From Lachnospiraceae bacterium (GTDB lineage Bacteria > Bacillota > Clostridia > Lachnospirales > Lachnospiraceae): a stretch of 64,000 nt of DNA. This document shows, piece after piece, positions 1-9,203 of this stretch. Location: positions 62,001-126,000 of the forward strand of contig CAJTCH010000001.1 in assembly GCA_910574715.1 (NCBI GenBank), read 5' to 3'. Both the position numbers and the translations under genes were made by a program. Under the pieces are notes generated by a model. That model was not told where the DNA came from. It did not search any database and saw only the letters and a program-made list of their open reading frames with translations. Positions within the stretch are counted from its first letter, which is position 1, and each line of letters begins with the position of its first letter.

Positions 1-1054
1 CTTATTCAACGAATACGCCGGAAGGCCTTCACGGCTCTACTATGCCGGGAAGATGACAGAAGACTTAGGCGGCGCAAAGATCTATCTCAAACGGGAGGAC
101 CTCAATCACACAGGCGCGCACAAGATCAACAATGTGCTTGGGCAGGCGCTGCTTGCCAGGAAGATGGGCAAGACCCGCCTGATTGCCGAGACGGGAGCCG
201 GCCAGCACGGCGTGGCGACTGCGACCGCCGCTGCCCTGATGGGGATGGAATGTGTGGTCTTCATGGGAGATAAGGATACCATCCGCCAGGCGCTCAATGT
301 GTACCGCATGCGGCTTCTCGGCGCTAAGGTCGTCCCGGTTACGACCGGCACAGCGACCCTCAAGGACGCTGTCTCTGAGGCCATGCGTGAATGGACCTCC
401 CGGATCAGCGACACCCATTACTGCCTGGGCTCGGTCATGGGCCCCCATCCGTTCCCGACCATCGTCCGTGATTTCCAGGCGGTGATCTCTAAGGAGATCA
501 AAGAACAGCTTAAGGAAAAAGAAGGAAGGCTGCCCGATGCCGTGATCGCCTGCGTAGGAGGCGGCTCCAATGCCATCGGAAGCTTCTATCATTTTATTGA
601 AGAGAAGGAGGTACGGCTGATCGGCTGTGAGGCGGCGGGCAGAGGCACCGATACGTTTGAGACGGCGGCAACCATCGCCACCGGAAGGCTTGGGATCTTC
701 CATGGTATGAAGTCTTATTTCTGCCAGGACCGGTTCGGACAGATCGCCCCTGTCTACTCTATCTCTGCGGGGCTTGATTATCCGGGGATCGGCCCGGAGC
801 ATGCGCACCTTTACGATACCGGCAGAGCCGAGTATGTTCCTGTGACGGACGAGGAAGCGGTCTGCGCCTTTGAATATCTGGCGAGAACAGAAGGGATCAT
901 TCCTGCGATCGAATCGGCCCATGCCGTTGCCTATGCCATGAAGCTCGCACCGGCAATGGAAAAAGACAGAATCATCGTGATCACAATATCTGGCAGAGGA
1001 GACAAGGACTGTGCCGCGATCGCACGCTACAGAGGGGAGGATATCCATGAGTAA
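1..1054 (+). CDS. trpB: Tryptophan synthase beta chain (5' end outside window)
   Basis: The visible part encodes about 350 C-terminal residues of the PLP-dependent beta subunit, which joins indole to serine in the last step of tryptophan synthesis. The frame is open from the first bases, so the start lies upstream of the window. The Schiff-base lysine lies in a GAHKIN motif (lysine codon 122-124), and the PLP-phosphate loop GGGSNAIG is present. The C-terminal end is complete. The next gene, trpA, starts inside the last codons of this one (ATGAGTAA overlap), the usual translational coupling of the two subunits of the alpha2-beta2 complex. The family assignment is secure. Confidence 0.97.
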   Translation, partial: LFNEYAGRPSRLYYAGKMTEDLGGAKIYLKREDLNHTGAHKINNVLGQALLARKMGKTRLIAETGAGQHGVATATAAALMGMECVVFMGDKDTIRQALNVYRMRLLGAKVVPVTTGTATLKDAVSEAMREWTSRISDTHYCLGSVMGPHPFPTIVRDFQAVISKEIKEQLKEKEGRLPDAVIACVGGGSNAIGSFYHFIEEKEVRLIGCEAAGRGTDTFETAATIATGRLGIFHGMKSYFCQDRFGQIAPVYSISAGLDYPGIGPEHAHLYDTGRAEYVPVTDEEAVCAFEYLARTEGIIPAIESAHAVAYAMKLAPAMEKDRIIVITISGRGDKDCAAIARYRGEDIHE

Positions 1055-1823
1055 TATCAGAAAAGCTTTTGAAAACGGGAAAGCATTCATTCCATTTATC
1101 ACCTGCGGCGATCCGGATCTTGGGACTACCGCCGCCGCCGTCCGCGCGGCTGTAAGAAACGGCGCCGATCTCATCGAGCTTGGGATCCCCTTCTCGGATC
1201 CTACGGCGGAAGGTCCGGTTATTCAGGGAGCGAATCTCCGGGCGCTTACCGGGGGAGTGACGACGGATCAGATCTTCGAACTTGTCCGTGAGATCCGCCG
1301 GGATGTGGCGATCCCGATGGTATTTATGACCTATGCAAATGTGGTCTTCTCTTACGGAGCGGAAGACTTCCTGTCAACCTGTAAGGAGATCCGGATTGAC
1401 GGGGTAATCTTGCCGGATTTGCCCTTTGAAGAGAAGGAAGAATTCTTACCGCTCTGTCATAAGTATGGCGTTGATCTGATCTCGCTGATTGCGCCCACAT
1501 CTCAAAACCGTATCGCAATGATTGCAAGAGAAGCGGAAGGTTTTCTCTATATCGTATCCAGCCTTGGCGTGACCGGAACAAGGAGTGAGATCAAGACCGA
1601 CCTTGCATCGATCATTCAGATAGTGCGGGAGAACACGAATATCCCCTGCGCCGTTGGTTTTGGTATCTCGACACCGGAGCAGGCGAGGAAGATGGCCGAT
1701 ATCTCCGACGGCGCGATCGTCGGATCTGCGATCATCCAATTGCTTGAGACATACGGCAGCGAAGCACCTGCGCTGATCGGCGAATATGTACGGAACATGA
1801 AAAATGCGATCATAAATATCTAA
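1047..1823 (+). CDS. trpA: Tryptophan synthase alpha chain
   Basis: 258 residues, normal for TrpA. It cleaves indole-3-glycerol phosphate to indole and glyceraldehyde 3-phosphate and channels indole to TrpB. The catalytic Glu is in [11 protein letters not shown] and the catalytic Asp in ILPDLPFEE; the C-terminal phosphate-binding part (GFGIST, then DGAIVGSAI) is intact. The start is the ATG at 1047, 6 nt after AGGGGAGG and overlapping the trpB stop; in-frame codons upstream lie inside trpB and have no ribosome site. It is the last gene of the trp operon here. I see no convincing terminator after it. Confidence 0.97.
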   Translation: MSNIRKAFENGKAFIPFITCGDPDLGTTAAAVRAAVRNGADLIELGIPFSDPTAEGPVIQGANLRALTGGVTTDQIFELVREIRRDVAIPMVFMTYANVVFSYGAEDFLSTCKEIRIDGVILPDLPFEEKEEFLPLCHKYGVDLISLIAPTSQNRIAMIAREAEGFLYIVSSLGVTGTRSEIKTDLASIIQIVRENTNIPCAVGFGISTPEQARKMADISDGAIVGSAIIQLLETYGSEAPALIGEYVRNMKNAIINI

Positions 1824-1860
1824 AAAATGTAGGACGCCCCGCCGATATACTATATATAGG

Positions 1861-2330
1861 AAATATATCGTTGCTGTGAGCGCCGTCCTTCCTAACAATG
1901 TTCACGGAGTGGAAGAGACAGAAGATGATACGGAGCTGAGAGAAGGTTTATCCTTCTCTTTTTCCGGTGACGGATATGATGTGACAGAGACGGGGACGAA
2001 GATCATTGAGTTGCCTTAATGGACGGACAGGGGAATTATTACTTCTATGGAAAGAAGCCTGGGGATACGATTCGCGTGCGTGTTCCTCAAAAGGACAACT
2101 ATATAGATGAGCTGTTGAAGTTTCAAAGCGGCAGTGAAAATTATATTGAGAAAGAATTCGAGATCGCGGCGATCGTAAGCCGTCCTTTGGCGTGGGAACA
2201 GGGGGTTCTGCAAGAGGGGCTTGCCGGGATGCTCTTATGACCGGTCTGATCATGACGAATGAACAGATGGAAGAAAACTCTGGGATCATTGACTATAGTT
2301 TTATAAATATATGGAGTGCTGGCGGATGTG
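1861..2330 (+). pseudogene. Remnant of an FtsX-type ABC transporter permease
   Basis: Three short open segments in successive frames together read like the extracellular region of a MacB/FtsX-type permease. The first ends at the TAA at 2017. The second (2019-2240) contains GDTIRVRVPQ and a KEFEIAAIVSRPL stretch. The third continues from about 2230 with LIMTNEQMEENSGI and DYSFINI. The two frame changes, the lack of transmembrane segments at either end and the lack of a start with a ribosome site show a decayed fragment. The family is recognised from remembered sequence style, so the exact family is less sure than the fact that the region is broken. It fills the gap between trpA and the next operon. 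Confidence 0.55.
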
Positions 2331-2390
2331 CTGCAGTTTTTGCATGCATAGCAGCATTTAAAAAGTCATATCGAATCGAGGGATATTTGC

Positions 2391-2419
2391 TTGAAGTTCT
2401 TCCTTAAAATGTATATAAT
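2391..2419 (+). promoter_or_regulatory. Sigma-A promoter for the radical SAM gene
   Basis: TTGAAG (2391-2396), a 17-bp spacer and a perfect TATAAT (2414-2419). A transcript would begin near 2426, about 36 nt before the ATG at 2462, with an AAAGGAA ribosome site between. Confidence 0.6.
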
Positions 2420-2461
2420 ATTGACAATTAAGTTCAAATCAATATTTACGAAAGGAAAACC

Positions 2462-4327
2462 ATGAGAAAATTAGCCTTAAATGATGAAATATTACTCAAA
2501 ATCGAGAAACCTGCCCGCTACATCGGCAATGAAGTGAACTCTGTCATGAAGGACAAATCTAAGATAGATATCCGTTTCGCCATGTGCTTTCCGGACGTCT
2601 ACGAGATCGGCATGTCCCACCTTGGAATCCAGATCCTCTACGATATGTTCAACCGCCGAGAAGACGTCTGGTGCGAACGGGTCTATTCCCCATGGACAGA
2701 CTTAGATCAGATCATGCGAAAAGAGCAGATTCCCTTATTCGCACTGGAATCCCAGGATCCCATCAGGGAATTCGATTTTCTTGGGATCACGATTCAGTAC
2801 GAGATGTGCTATACGAACATCCTGCAGGTCATAGACTTAAGCGGCATCCCTCTGAACGCCTGCGACAGATCGGAATCCGATCCCATTGTGATCGGAGGCG
2901 GACCCTGCACCTATAACCCGGAACCTCTGGCAGAATTCTTCGACCTGTTCTATATCGGAGACGGAGAGACGGTCTATGACCAGCTCTTAGACGCTTATAA
3001 AGAGAATAAGAAGAACAGTGGTTCCAGAAAGGACTACCTGCAGAAGGCGGCCGGGATCGAAGGAATCTATGTCCCGCAGTTTTACGAGACTGAGTATAAG
3101 GAAGACGGAACCATCGCTTCATTTAAGCCCACGGATCCTCATGCCAAGCCTGTGATCCAGAAGCAGATGGTATCGAACCTTACAGACACCTATTACCCTA
3201 TGGCTCCTGTGGTTCCGTTTATCAAGGTCACTCAGGACCGTGTTGTATTAGAGATCCAGAGAGGGTGTATCCGAGGCTGCCGTTTCTGCCAGGCGGGTAT
3301 GCTCTACCGGCCCACCAGGGAACGGAAGGTAGAGACGCTTAAGCGATACGCCTACACGATGCTTAAGAATACAGGCCATGAGGAGATCTCCCTAAGTTCC
3401 TTAAGCTCCAGTGATTACAGCCAGCTAAAAGAGTTGGTCACATTTCTGATCGAAGAATTCAAGGACGAAGGGATCAATATCTCCCTTCCGTCCCTGCGGA
3501 TCGACGCCTTCTCGCTGGATGTGATGGGGAAGGTTCAGGATATCCGAAAGAGCAGCTTAACCTTCGCGCCGGAAGCAGGCTCCCAGCGGATGCGGGATGT
3601 GATCAACAAGGGGCTGACCGAAGAGATCATCTTAGACGGCGCAGGCCAGGCCTTTGAGGGCGGATGGAATAAGGTGAAGCTGTACTTTATGCTGGGGCTT
3701 CCGACTGAGACCGTAGAGGATATGAAAGCGATCCCAAGACTTGCGGACAAGATCGCAAGACGGTATTACGAGATTCCCAAGGATAAGCGCAACGGTAAAT
3801 GCCAGATCACGACAAGCACCTCTTTCTTTATTCCCAAGCCGTTCACTCCGTTTCAGTGGGCGAAGATGTATGATAAGGAAGAATATGTTGCAAGGGCGGC
3901 AGTTGTCAAGCATGAATTCCAGGAGCAGCTCAACCGCAAGAGTCTTAAGTACCACTGGCATGAAGCAGATGTGACGGTGTTGGAGGGCGTGTTCGCCAGA
4001 GGCGACCGCAGACTTTCCAAGGTTATCCTGGAAGCATACCGTCTGGGATGTCTCTATGACTCCTGGACTGAGACCTTCGACAATGAGAAATGGATGCAGG
4101 CATTTGAGAATACCGGTGTGGATATAGGATTCTATAATCTTAGAGAAAGGGACCCAGGCGAGATCTTCCCGTGGGATTTCATTGATATCGGTGTAACGAA
4201 GGAATTCCTGTATCAGGAGTGGGAGAGGGCGCTGAAGGGTGAAGTAACGCCCAACTGCCGGGTGAGATGTTCCGGCTGCGGCGTCATGAAGTATAAAGGA
4301 GGTGTCTGCGTTGAAAGCAAGAATTAA
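2462..4327 (+). CDS. TIGR03960-type radical SAM protein with B12-binding-like N-terminus
   Basis: 621 residues. The N-terminal 200 or so residues (DVYEIGMSHLGIQILYDM and later IVIGGGPCTYNPEPL) resemble the cobalamin-binding-like fold of B12-type radical SAM proteins. The radical SAM core follows with the [4Fe-4S] motif CIRGCRFCQAG around residue 272. The C-terminal part ends in a small Cys cluster (CRVRCSGCGVMK) that may bind another metal or cluster. In many clostridia this family is paired with the DUF2344 protein encoded next, and sometimes with RNase E/G; the reaction is not known to me. The start has a GAAAGGAAAAC leader and its own promoter. The 3' end overlaps the next gene. Confidence 0.9.
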   Translation: MRKLALNDEILLKIEKPARYIGNEVNSVMKDKSKIDIRFAMCFPDVYEIGMSHLGIQILYDMFNRREDVWCERVYSPWTDLDQIMRKEQIPLFALESQDPIREFDFLGITIQYEMCYTNILQVIDLSGIPLNACDRSESDPIVIGGGPCTYNPEPLAEFFDLFYIGDGETVYDQLLDAYKENKKNSGSRKDYLQKAAGIEGIYVPQFYETEYKEDGTIASFKPTDPHAKPVIQKQMVSNLTDTYYPMAPVVPFIKVTQDRVVLEIQRGCIRGCRFCQAGMLYRPTRERKVETLKRYAYTMLKNTGHEEISLSSLSSSDYSQLKELVTFLIEEFKDEGINISLPSLRIDAFSLDVMGKVQDIRKSSLTFAPEAGSQRMRDVINKGLTEEIILDGAGQAFEGGWNKVKLYFMLGLPTETVEDMKAIPRLADKIARRYYEIPKDKRNGKCQITTSTSFFIPKPFTPFQWAKMYDKEEYVARAAVVKHEFQEQLNRKSLKYHWHEADVTVLEGVFARGDRRLSKVILEAYRLGCLYDSWTETFDNEKWMQAFENTGVDIGFYNLRERDPGEIFPWDFIDIGVTKEFLYQEWERALKGEVTPNCRVRCSGCGVMKYKGGVCVESKN

Positions 4328-5045
4328 GTTCCGCAAATACGGCGTGATGCGGTTTATCGGGCATCTGGATGTGATGCGGTTTTTCCAGAAATCCATGCGG
4401 CGTGCCGGGATCCCCATTGCGTTTACCGGCGGCTACAGCCCGCATATGATCATGTCGTTCGCTCAGCCCTTAGGAGTGGGAGTGACCAGCGACGGGGAAT
4501 ACCTGGATATCGAATTGAAGGAAGAGATCGATCCGCAGGAAGCGGTCCGGCGTCTGAATAAAGTGATGGTAGAAGGGATCGAAGTCGTGAATTTCTGCCG
4601 GATACCGGATGATAAGAAGTGCAGCGGCATGACCATTGTTGCGGCGGCAAGCTACAAAGCAATACTTCTGGAATCCGCCAGATCTGCAGACGTTCCCAGG
4701 GCATTTCCGGAATCATGGAGCGGGAAAGCAGACGAATTCCTGCGGCAGGAAAGTATAGTGGTCCTGAAAAAGACTAAGCGAAGCGAAACACAGACAGACA
4801 TCAAACCGATGATCTATCAGATGAAGCTTGAAGAAGACGGAATCTATCTGTTCCTGGCCGCCGGGAGCGAGCAGAACCTGAAACCAGACCTTGTAATCCG
4901 GGCTTTTCTGGAATTCATCGGAGAAGATCCTGATAATGTTCCCTTTCACTACCACCGCATTGACGTGTATGCCAGGAATGTGCCGGAGCCAAAGAATTCC
5001 CATAAGTTTATCCCATTAGATTCTGTTAGGAGTATCCAAATATGA
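4311..5045 (+). CDS. TIGR03936/DUF2344 radical-SAM-linked protein
   Basis: 244 residues. The N-terminus (RIKFRKYGVMRFIGHLDVMR) is typical of the DUF2344 family, which occurs next to, or fused to, TIGR03960 radical SAM proteins and is thought to act with them; its activity is not established. The start is a TTG at 4311, because AAGGAGG (4296-4302) lies 8 nt upstream, whereas the GTG at 4302 would fall inside the ribosome site. The gene overlaps the radical SAM gene by 17 nt at its start and ybaK by 4 nt (ATGA) at its end, so all three are co-translated. Confidence 0.88.
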   Translation: MKARIKFRKYGVMRFIGHLDVMRFFQKSMRRAGIPIAFTGGYSPHMIMSFAQPLGVGVTSDGEYLDIELKEEIDPQEAVRRLNKVMVEGIEVVNFCRIPDDKKCSGMTIVAAASYKAILLESARSADVPRAFPESWSGKADEFLRQESIVVLKKTKRSETQTDIKPMIYQMKLEEDGIYLFLAAGSEQNLKPDLVIRAFLEFIGEDPDNVPFHYHRIDVYARNVPEPKNSHKFIPLDSVRSIQI

Positions 5046-5521
5046 GCAAAAAAGAAGTGAAGACCAATGCCATGCGCATTCTGGACCGTCAGAAGATTCC
5101 CTATGAGTATGAGGAATACGAGTGTAAAGAATTCATGGACGGTATACAGGTCGCAGACCAATTGGGTTACGACCATTCGCTGGTATACAAGACATTGGTC
5201 ACGACAGGGAAGACGGGGCAGCACTATGTGTTTGTGATCCCCATCGAAGAAGAGATTGATTTCAAGAAAGCAGCGAAGGTAGTGGGGGAGAAGTCTCTGG
5301 AGATGCTGCACTTAAAAAACCTGACCTCCGTGACCGGCTACATCCGCGGCGGATGCACCGCCATTGGAATGAAGAAGCAGTATCCGACGGTCATCCACGA
5401 AGCTGCCGAAGAGTTGGAATACATGTATGTCAGCGGCGGCAAATTAGGGATGCAGCTAAAGCTTCGGCCGGCAGACCTCAAGAAAGCCTCCCACGCATAT
5501 TTCGCAGATGTGATCCGATGA
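5042..5521 (+). CDS. ybaK: Cys-tRNA(Pro)/Cys-tRNA(Cys) deacylase, YbaK/EbsC family
   Basis: 159 residues, the usual length. The family hydrolyses mis-acylated Cys-tRNA(Pro) in trans, correcting an error of prolyl-tRNA synthetase. The conserved lysine region (DHSLVYKTLV), the GGCTAIGMKK loop and the ending GMQLKLRPADL fit YbaK rather than the ProX or ProRS insertion domains. The ATG overlaps the DUF2344 stop (ATGA). The link to the radical SAM pair is by operon only and may be fortuitous. Confidence 0.9.
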   Translation: MSKKEVKTNAMRILDRQKIPYEYEEYECKEFMDGIQVADQLGYDHSLVYKTLVTTGKTGQHYVFVIPIEEEIDFKKAAKVVGEKSLEMLHLKNLTSVTGYIRGGCTAIGMKKQYPTVIHEAAEELEYMYVSGGKLGMQLKLRPADLKKASHAYFADVIR

Positions 5522-5549
5522 AATTTTCATTATAAAAAAGGAGCAAAAT

Positions 5550-6134
5550 ATGAATACAGTGATATTTGATGTAGGTAATGTACTGGCGGGTTATGACTGG
5601 GAGAGTTATCTTAAGACCTTCCGCTATCCGGCAGACGTCTATGAACGGGTGGCGGACGCAGTATTCCGTAATGCGGACTGGGAGGAGGGCGACCGGGGCA
5701 AGATCTCTGCTGAAGAATGGCTTCATCTCTTCATAGCCAATGCGCCGGACTTAGAGACAGAGATCCGGGAAGTGTTCGCGGGCTTTGAAGGTACGATCGT
5801 TCCGCTTGATTACTCAACAGATTGGCTTGCATATTTCCGCAGGCAGAACTATAAGCTCTATTATCTGTCTAACTATTCCTGTGAATTGTATCATCGAACC
5901 AGGGACAAGCTTCGGTTCCTTGAAGATTTCGACGGCGGAATCTTCTCCTTCGAGGTGAAATGCATCAAGCCGGAGGAAGAGATCTACCGTCTGCTTCTTG
6001 ACCGGTATCAGATCCGTCCGGAAGATGCCGTATTCTATGACGACCGCCCGGAGAATGTGGAAGCTGCAAGAAGACTTGGGATGAACGGCGTCGTATTTCA
6101 TGAAGATATTCCATTGCAGATGATGCGAAAATAG
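5550..6134 (+). CDS. HAD-family phosphatase (YihX-like)
   Basis: 194 residues with a haloacid dehalogenase fold. Motif I is FDVGNVL, with the nucleophilic Asp followed by Gly-Asn rather than a second Asp, as in the YihX-type subgroup that includes glucose-1-phosphatases. Motif II is in YLSNYS, and the motif III/IV region is IKPEEEIYRLL then FYDDRPENVEAARRLG. The substrate cannot be told. The start has AAAAAAGGAG 6 nt upstream. It follows ybaK after 28 nt, so co-transcription is likely. Confidence 0.85.
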   Translation: MNTVIFDVGNVLAGYDWESYLKTFRYPADVYERVADAVFRNADWEEGDRGKISAEEWLHLFIANAPDLETEIREVFAGFEGTIVPLDYSTDWLAYFRRQNYKLYYLSNYSCELYHRTRDKLRFLEDFDGGIFSFEVKCIKPEEEIYRLLLDRYQIRPEDAVFYDDRPENVEAARRLGMNGVVFHEDIPLQMMRK

Positions 6135-6142
6135 TGTATACT
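6114..6142 (+). promoter_or_regulatory. Possible promoter for aspartate kinase
   Basis: TTGCAG (6114-6119), 17 bp, TATACT (6137-6142), overlapping the end of the HAD gene. The -10 is good and the -35 weak. No lysine riboswitch or other leader fits in the short gap that follows. Confidence 0.3.
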
Positions 6143-6182
6143 GAGCGTCAGTATGAATACAGTTTGGAGGATTACAGGAAAG

Positions 6183-7514
6183 ATGAATAAGGTTGTAAAA
6201 TTTGGTGGAAGCTCACTCGCGAATGCAGAACAGTTTAAGAAGGTCGCAAGGATCATCCAGAAGGATGAGTCTAGAAGGTATATCATTCCGTCCGCACCGG
6301 GGAAACGTACGCCAGATGATACAAAGGTAACAGATATGTTATACGGCTGTTATAATCTTGCCATCATGGAAGACGAGTATGAGGAAGAGTTTGAAGAGCA
6401 GTTGTCCGCGATCCGGGCGCGTTATGACGATATCATAGAGGGACTGGGGCTTGCTGTTGACCTGACCGAAGAATTCAAGACCATCCGCACGAATTTCACC
6501 AGGAAGGCGGGAAGAGACTATGCCGCTTCAAGAGGAGAGTACCTGAACGGAATCCTGATGGCGGCTTATCTTGGATATGAATTCATTGACGCAGCGGACG
6601 TGATCTTCTTTGATGCGGCGGGGAATTTTGACGGGGAGAAGACGAACGCCGTATTGTCCGCGAAGCTTGATGAGACCGAGCGGGCGGTGATTCCCGGATT
6701 CTACGGTTCGATGCCGGATCAGAAGGTCAAGACATTTTCAAGAGGCGGATCCGATATCACCGGATCCATCGTTGCCAGGGCCATCAAGGCGGATATGTAT
6801 GAGAACTGGACCGATGTGTCGGGATTTCTGATCGCAGATCCGCGTGTAGTTAAGAATCCCAAGGCAATTGATGTGATCACTTACCGTGAGCTTCGGGAAT
6901 TATCCTACATGGGCGCGACGGTCCTCCATGAGGATGCCATTTTCCCGGTAAGAAGGGAAGGAATCCCCATCAATATCCGCAATACTAACTCGCCGGAAGA
7001 CAAGGGGACTCTGATTGTGGAAGGGACATGCAGGAAGCCGAGATTCGTGATCACCGGAATCGCCGGCAAGAAGGATTTTGCCTCCATCACAGTGGAGAAG
7101 GCTATGATGAATTCTGAAGTCGGATTCTGCAAGAAGGTGTTGGAGGTATTCGAGAAGAACGAGATCTCCATTGAACATATGCCGTCCGGAATTGATACCA
7201 TGACTATCTTCGTACATCAGGATGAATTCGAAGAGAAGGAACAGAAGGTGATCGCGGGGATCCACCGGATGGTGGAACCGGATTTCCTGGAACTGGAATC
7301 AGATCTTGCCCTGATCGCCGTCGTAGGGCGCGGAATGCGGGCTACCCGCGGCACATCAGGACGAATCTTCTCTGCCCTGGCTCATGCGAATGTCAATGTG
7401 AAGATGATCGATCAGGGTTCCAGCGAATTAAACATCATCATCGGTGTCAGGAATCATGACTTTGATGACGCGATCAATGCAATCTACGATATATTTGTCA
7501 AGACTATGATCTAG
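6183..7514 (+). CDS. lysC: Aspartate kinase, monofunctional
   Basis: 443 residues. It phosphorylates aspartate, the first step towards lysine, threonine and methionine. The N-terminal kinase domain has KFGGSSLA, and the later FSRGGSDITGS loop is intact. Two C-terminal ACT domains (from about residue 300, ITGIAGKKDFASITVEKA and LIAVVGRGMRATRGT) should sense an end product, probably lysine or threonine; which one cannot be read. The ATG at 6183 puts the K-F-G-G motif at the normal distance from the N-terminus; an in-frame ATG at 6153 would add ten unlikely residues. It stands alone, away from other amino-acid genes. Confidence 0.93.
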   Translation: MNKVVKFGGSSLANAEQFKKVARIIQKDESRRYIIPSAPGKRTPDDTKVTDMLYGCYNLAIMEDEYEEEFEEQLSAIRARYDDIIEGLGLAVDLTEEFKTIRTNFTRKAGRDYAASRGEYLNGILMAAYLGYEFIDAADVIFFDAAGNFDGEKTNAVLSAKLDETERAVIPGFYGSMPDQKVKTFSRGGSDITGSIVARAIKADMYENWTDVSGFLIADPRVVKNPKAIDVITYRELRELSYMGATVLHEDAIFPVRREGIPINIRNTNSPEDKGTLIVEGTCRKPRFVITGIAGKKDFASITVEKAMMNSEVGFCKKVLEVFEKNEISIEHMPSGIDTMTIFVHQDEFEEKEQKVIAGIHRMVEPDFLELESDLALIAVVGRGMRATRGTSGRIFSALAHANVNVKMIDQGSSELNIIIGVRNHDFDDAINAIYDIFVKTMI

Positions 7515-7526
7515 GAAGGAGCCGCA

Positions 7527-7937
7527 ATGAATATTTTATTTTTCCTGAAGCCCAAAAGCGAGCTGGCCTACATCAACGATTACCATACGCTCCGTCAGGC
7601 TTTGGAGATCATGGAATACCACAAGTATTCTTCGGTGCCCATTCTGAACAAGGAAGGGAAATATGTCGGTTCCATCACGGAAGGCGATCTCCTGTGGTCT
7701 TTGAAGCGCTGGAACCTTCTGAACCTTAAGGATGCGGAGGATATCAGCGTCATGAAGGTAGAACGCCGGCTTGATTACCAGTGCGTGACGGCCAAGTCCA
7801 AGATGGAGGACCTGATCGGACGTGCCATGGAGCAGAACTTTGTGCCGGTGGTGGACGATGAGGGACATTTTATCGGAATGATCACCCGGCGTGACATCAT
7901 CGAATACTGTTATACTAGGATGAAAGGCGGTAAGTGA
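7527..7937 (+). CDS. CBS-domain pair protein
   Basis: 136 residues made of two CBS motifs and little else: the first covers about residues 15-65 (YHTLRQALEIMEYHKYSSVPILNKEG) and the second about 80-130 (SKMEDLIGRAMEQNFVPVVDDEGHFIGMITRRDI). Such stand-alone pairs bind adenine nucleotides and usually regulate a partner. It starts 12 nt after aspartate kinase with a good AAGGAG site, and the amidohydrolase follows after 1 nt, so the three are probably one operon. A regulatory role on either neighbour is only a guess. Confidence 0.85.
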   Translation: MNILFFLKPKSELAYINDYHTLRQALEIMEYHKYSSVPILNKEGKYVGSITEGDLLWSLKRWNLLNLKDAEDISVMKVERRLDYQCVTAKSKMEDLIGRAMEQNFVPVVDDEGHFIGMITRRDIIEYCYTRMKGGK

Positions 7938-7938
7938 G

Positions 7939-8733
7939 ATGATCATTGATTTTCACACACATATGTTCCCGGACAAGATTGCGAAGGGGACGTTGGATTA
8001 TCTGGAAGGGATATGTAATACCCGGCCTTTTACAGACGGCACCTATGCCGGGCTTGCAAGTTCAACGGCCGAAGCAGGGATCGATCTATCGGTAGCGCTT
8101 CCGGCCGTCACGAAGGTCTCCCAGGTGGATTCCATCAACCGGTTTGCCGCACAGTATCAGGAGGGCCCGATCATTTCTTTCGGCGGGATCCATCCGGAAT
8201 GCGGCAACTACAAAGAGATCCTGCGTCATGTGAAAGATCTGGGTATGAAGGGGATCAAGCTGCACCCGGATTATCAGGACATGTATTTCAACGACATCCG
8301 TTATAAGAGGCTGGTAGCATACGCATCAGAGCTTGACCTGATCATCACCGTCCATGCAGGCGTCGATCCCAAATCTCCCAACGACGTCCACTGTACGACG
8401 CAGATGATACTGGAACTGGTCAGAGAGGTGCAGCCCGGGAAATTAGTGCTGGCTCACTTAGGGGCCAATCAGCTCTGGGATGAGGTGGAAGCGTATCTTG
8501 TCGGTCTGGATGTCTATTTTGACACGGCGGTTGTGTTAGACCAGATGCCCAAGGAACAGTTTATCCGCATCGTACGCGCTCACGGCGCGGATAAGATTCT
8601 CTTTGCGACCGATTCTCCCTGGGCGGGGCAGAAGGAATTCGTTCAGATTCTTTCTGACATGCCGCTTACACAGGAAGAGAAGGAGCTGATCTTCGCTAAG
8701 AATGCATGCAGGCTGCTTGGTATGGAAGGTTAA
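7939..8733 (+). CDS. Amidohydrolase-family metal-dependent hydrolase
   Basis: 264 residues, a TIM-barrel metal hydrolase of the amidohydrolase-2/TatD-like type. The N-terminal metal motif is DFHTHMFPDK. Further ligands are suggested by GIKLHPDYQD, TVHAGVD, VLAHLGAN and the late Asp in LFATDSPW. The substrate is unknown; related proteins include decarboxylases and TatD-type nucleases. The start is one nucleotide after the CBS stop. Confidence 0.85.
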   Translation: MIIDFHTHMFPDKIAKGTLDYLEGICNTRPFTDGTYAGLASSTAEAGIDLSVALPAVTKVSQVDSINRFAAQYQEGPIISFGGIHPECGNYKEILRHVKDLGMKGIKLHPDYQDMYFNDIRYKRLVAYASELDLIITVHAGVDPKSPNDVHCTTQMILELVREVQPGKLVLAHLGANQLWDEVEAYLVGLDVYFDTAVVLDQMPKEQFIRIVRAHGADKILFATDSPWAGQKEFVQILSDMPLTQEEKELIFAKNACRLLGMEG

Positions 8734-8759
8734 GTTTGGAAAATTAATGCATTTCAGGC

Positions 8760-8788
8760 TTGAATTTTTCCTAATCATGTGTTATGAT
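8760..8788 (+). promoter_or_regulatory. Sigma-A promoter of the rplU operon
   Basis: TTGAAT (8760-8765), exactly 17 bp, TATGAT (8783-8788). It lies in the gap before the ribosomal protein genes, with expected transcription start near 8795. Confidence 0.75.
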
Positions 8789-8794
8789 ATACCA

Positions 8795-8879
8795 GTATGC
8801 CGCACAATGAGGTTTTCAAGTATCCTGTGAATCTTCAGGATCACCGTAATTGGCGAGTAATGATAATAGGAGGTGCCAT
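8795..8879 (+). ncRNA. 5' leader of rplU, candidate L21 leader
   Basis: About 85 nt of transcribed leader between the promoter and the rplU ATG. It holds a short hairpin, ATCCTG (8822-8827) with CAGGAT (8836-8841), followed by the AGGAGG ribosome site. Firmicutes rplU genes often carry a structured L21 leader thought to bind the protein for autoregulation. I see position and a hairpin, not the full consensus, so the assignment needs a covariance-model match. Confidence 0.45.
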
Positions 8880-9188
8880 ATGTACGCGATTATAGCAACA
8901 GGTGGTAAACAGTACAAAGTAGCCGAAGGCGATATCATTAGAGTAGAGAAGCTTGGTGTAGAAGCTGGCGAGACTTATACTTTCGACCAGGTGCTTGCAG
9001 TAAGTGACAGCGAATTAAAGGTAGGGAATCCGACTGTTGCAGGAGCAACTGTAGAAGCTTCTGTAGTAGAGAACGGAAAAGCCAGGAAAGTCATTGTTTA
9101 CAAGTATAAGAGAAAAACTGGATACCATAAGAAGAATGGTCACAGACAGCAGTATACTGCAGTAAAGATTGACAAGATCAACGCTTAA
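8880..9188 (+). CDS. rplU: 50S ribosomal protein bL21
   Basis: 102 residues, normal for bL21. The start [14 protein letters not shown] and the C-terminal [16 protein letters not shown] basic segment are diagnostic. The ATG at 8880 has AGGAGG 6 nt upstream; the in-frame codons before it are part of the leader. It is the first gene of rplU-prp-rpmA. Confidence 0.98.
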   Translation: MYAIIATGGKQYKVAEGDIIRVEKLGVEAGETYTFDQVLAVSDSELKVGNPTVAGATVEASVVENGKARKVIVYKYKRKTGYHKKNGHRQQYTAVKIDKINA

Positions 9189-9203
9189 TTCGGGAGTGAT
9201 TCT

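Noticed and set aside
65-1174. Long - strand open frame opposite trpB
   Set aside because: No ribosome site or recognisable family; it is the complement of a well-conserved gene.
6135-6182. Lysine riboswitch before aspartate kinase
   Set aside because: The gap is under 50 nt, far too short for the riboswitch.
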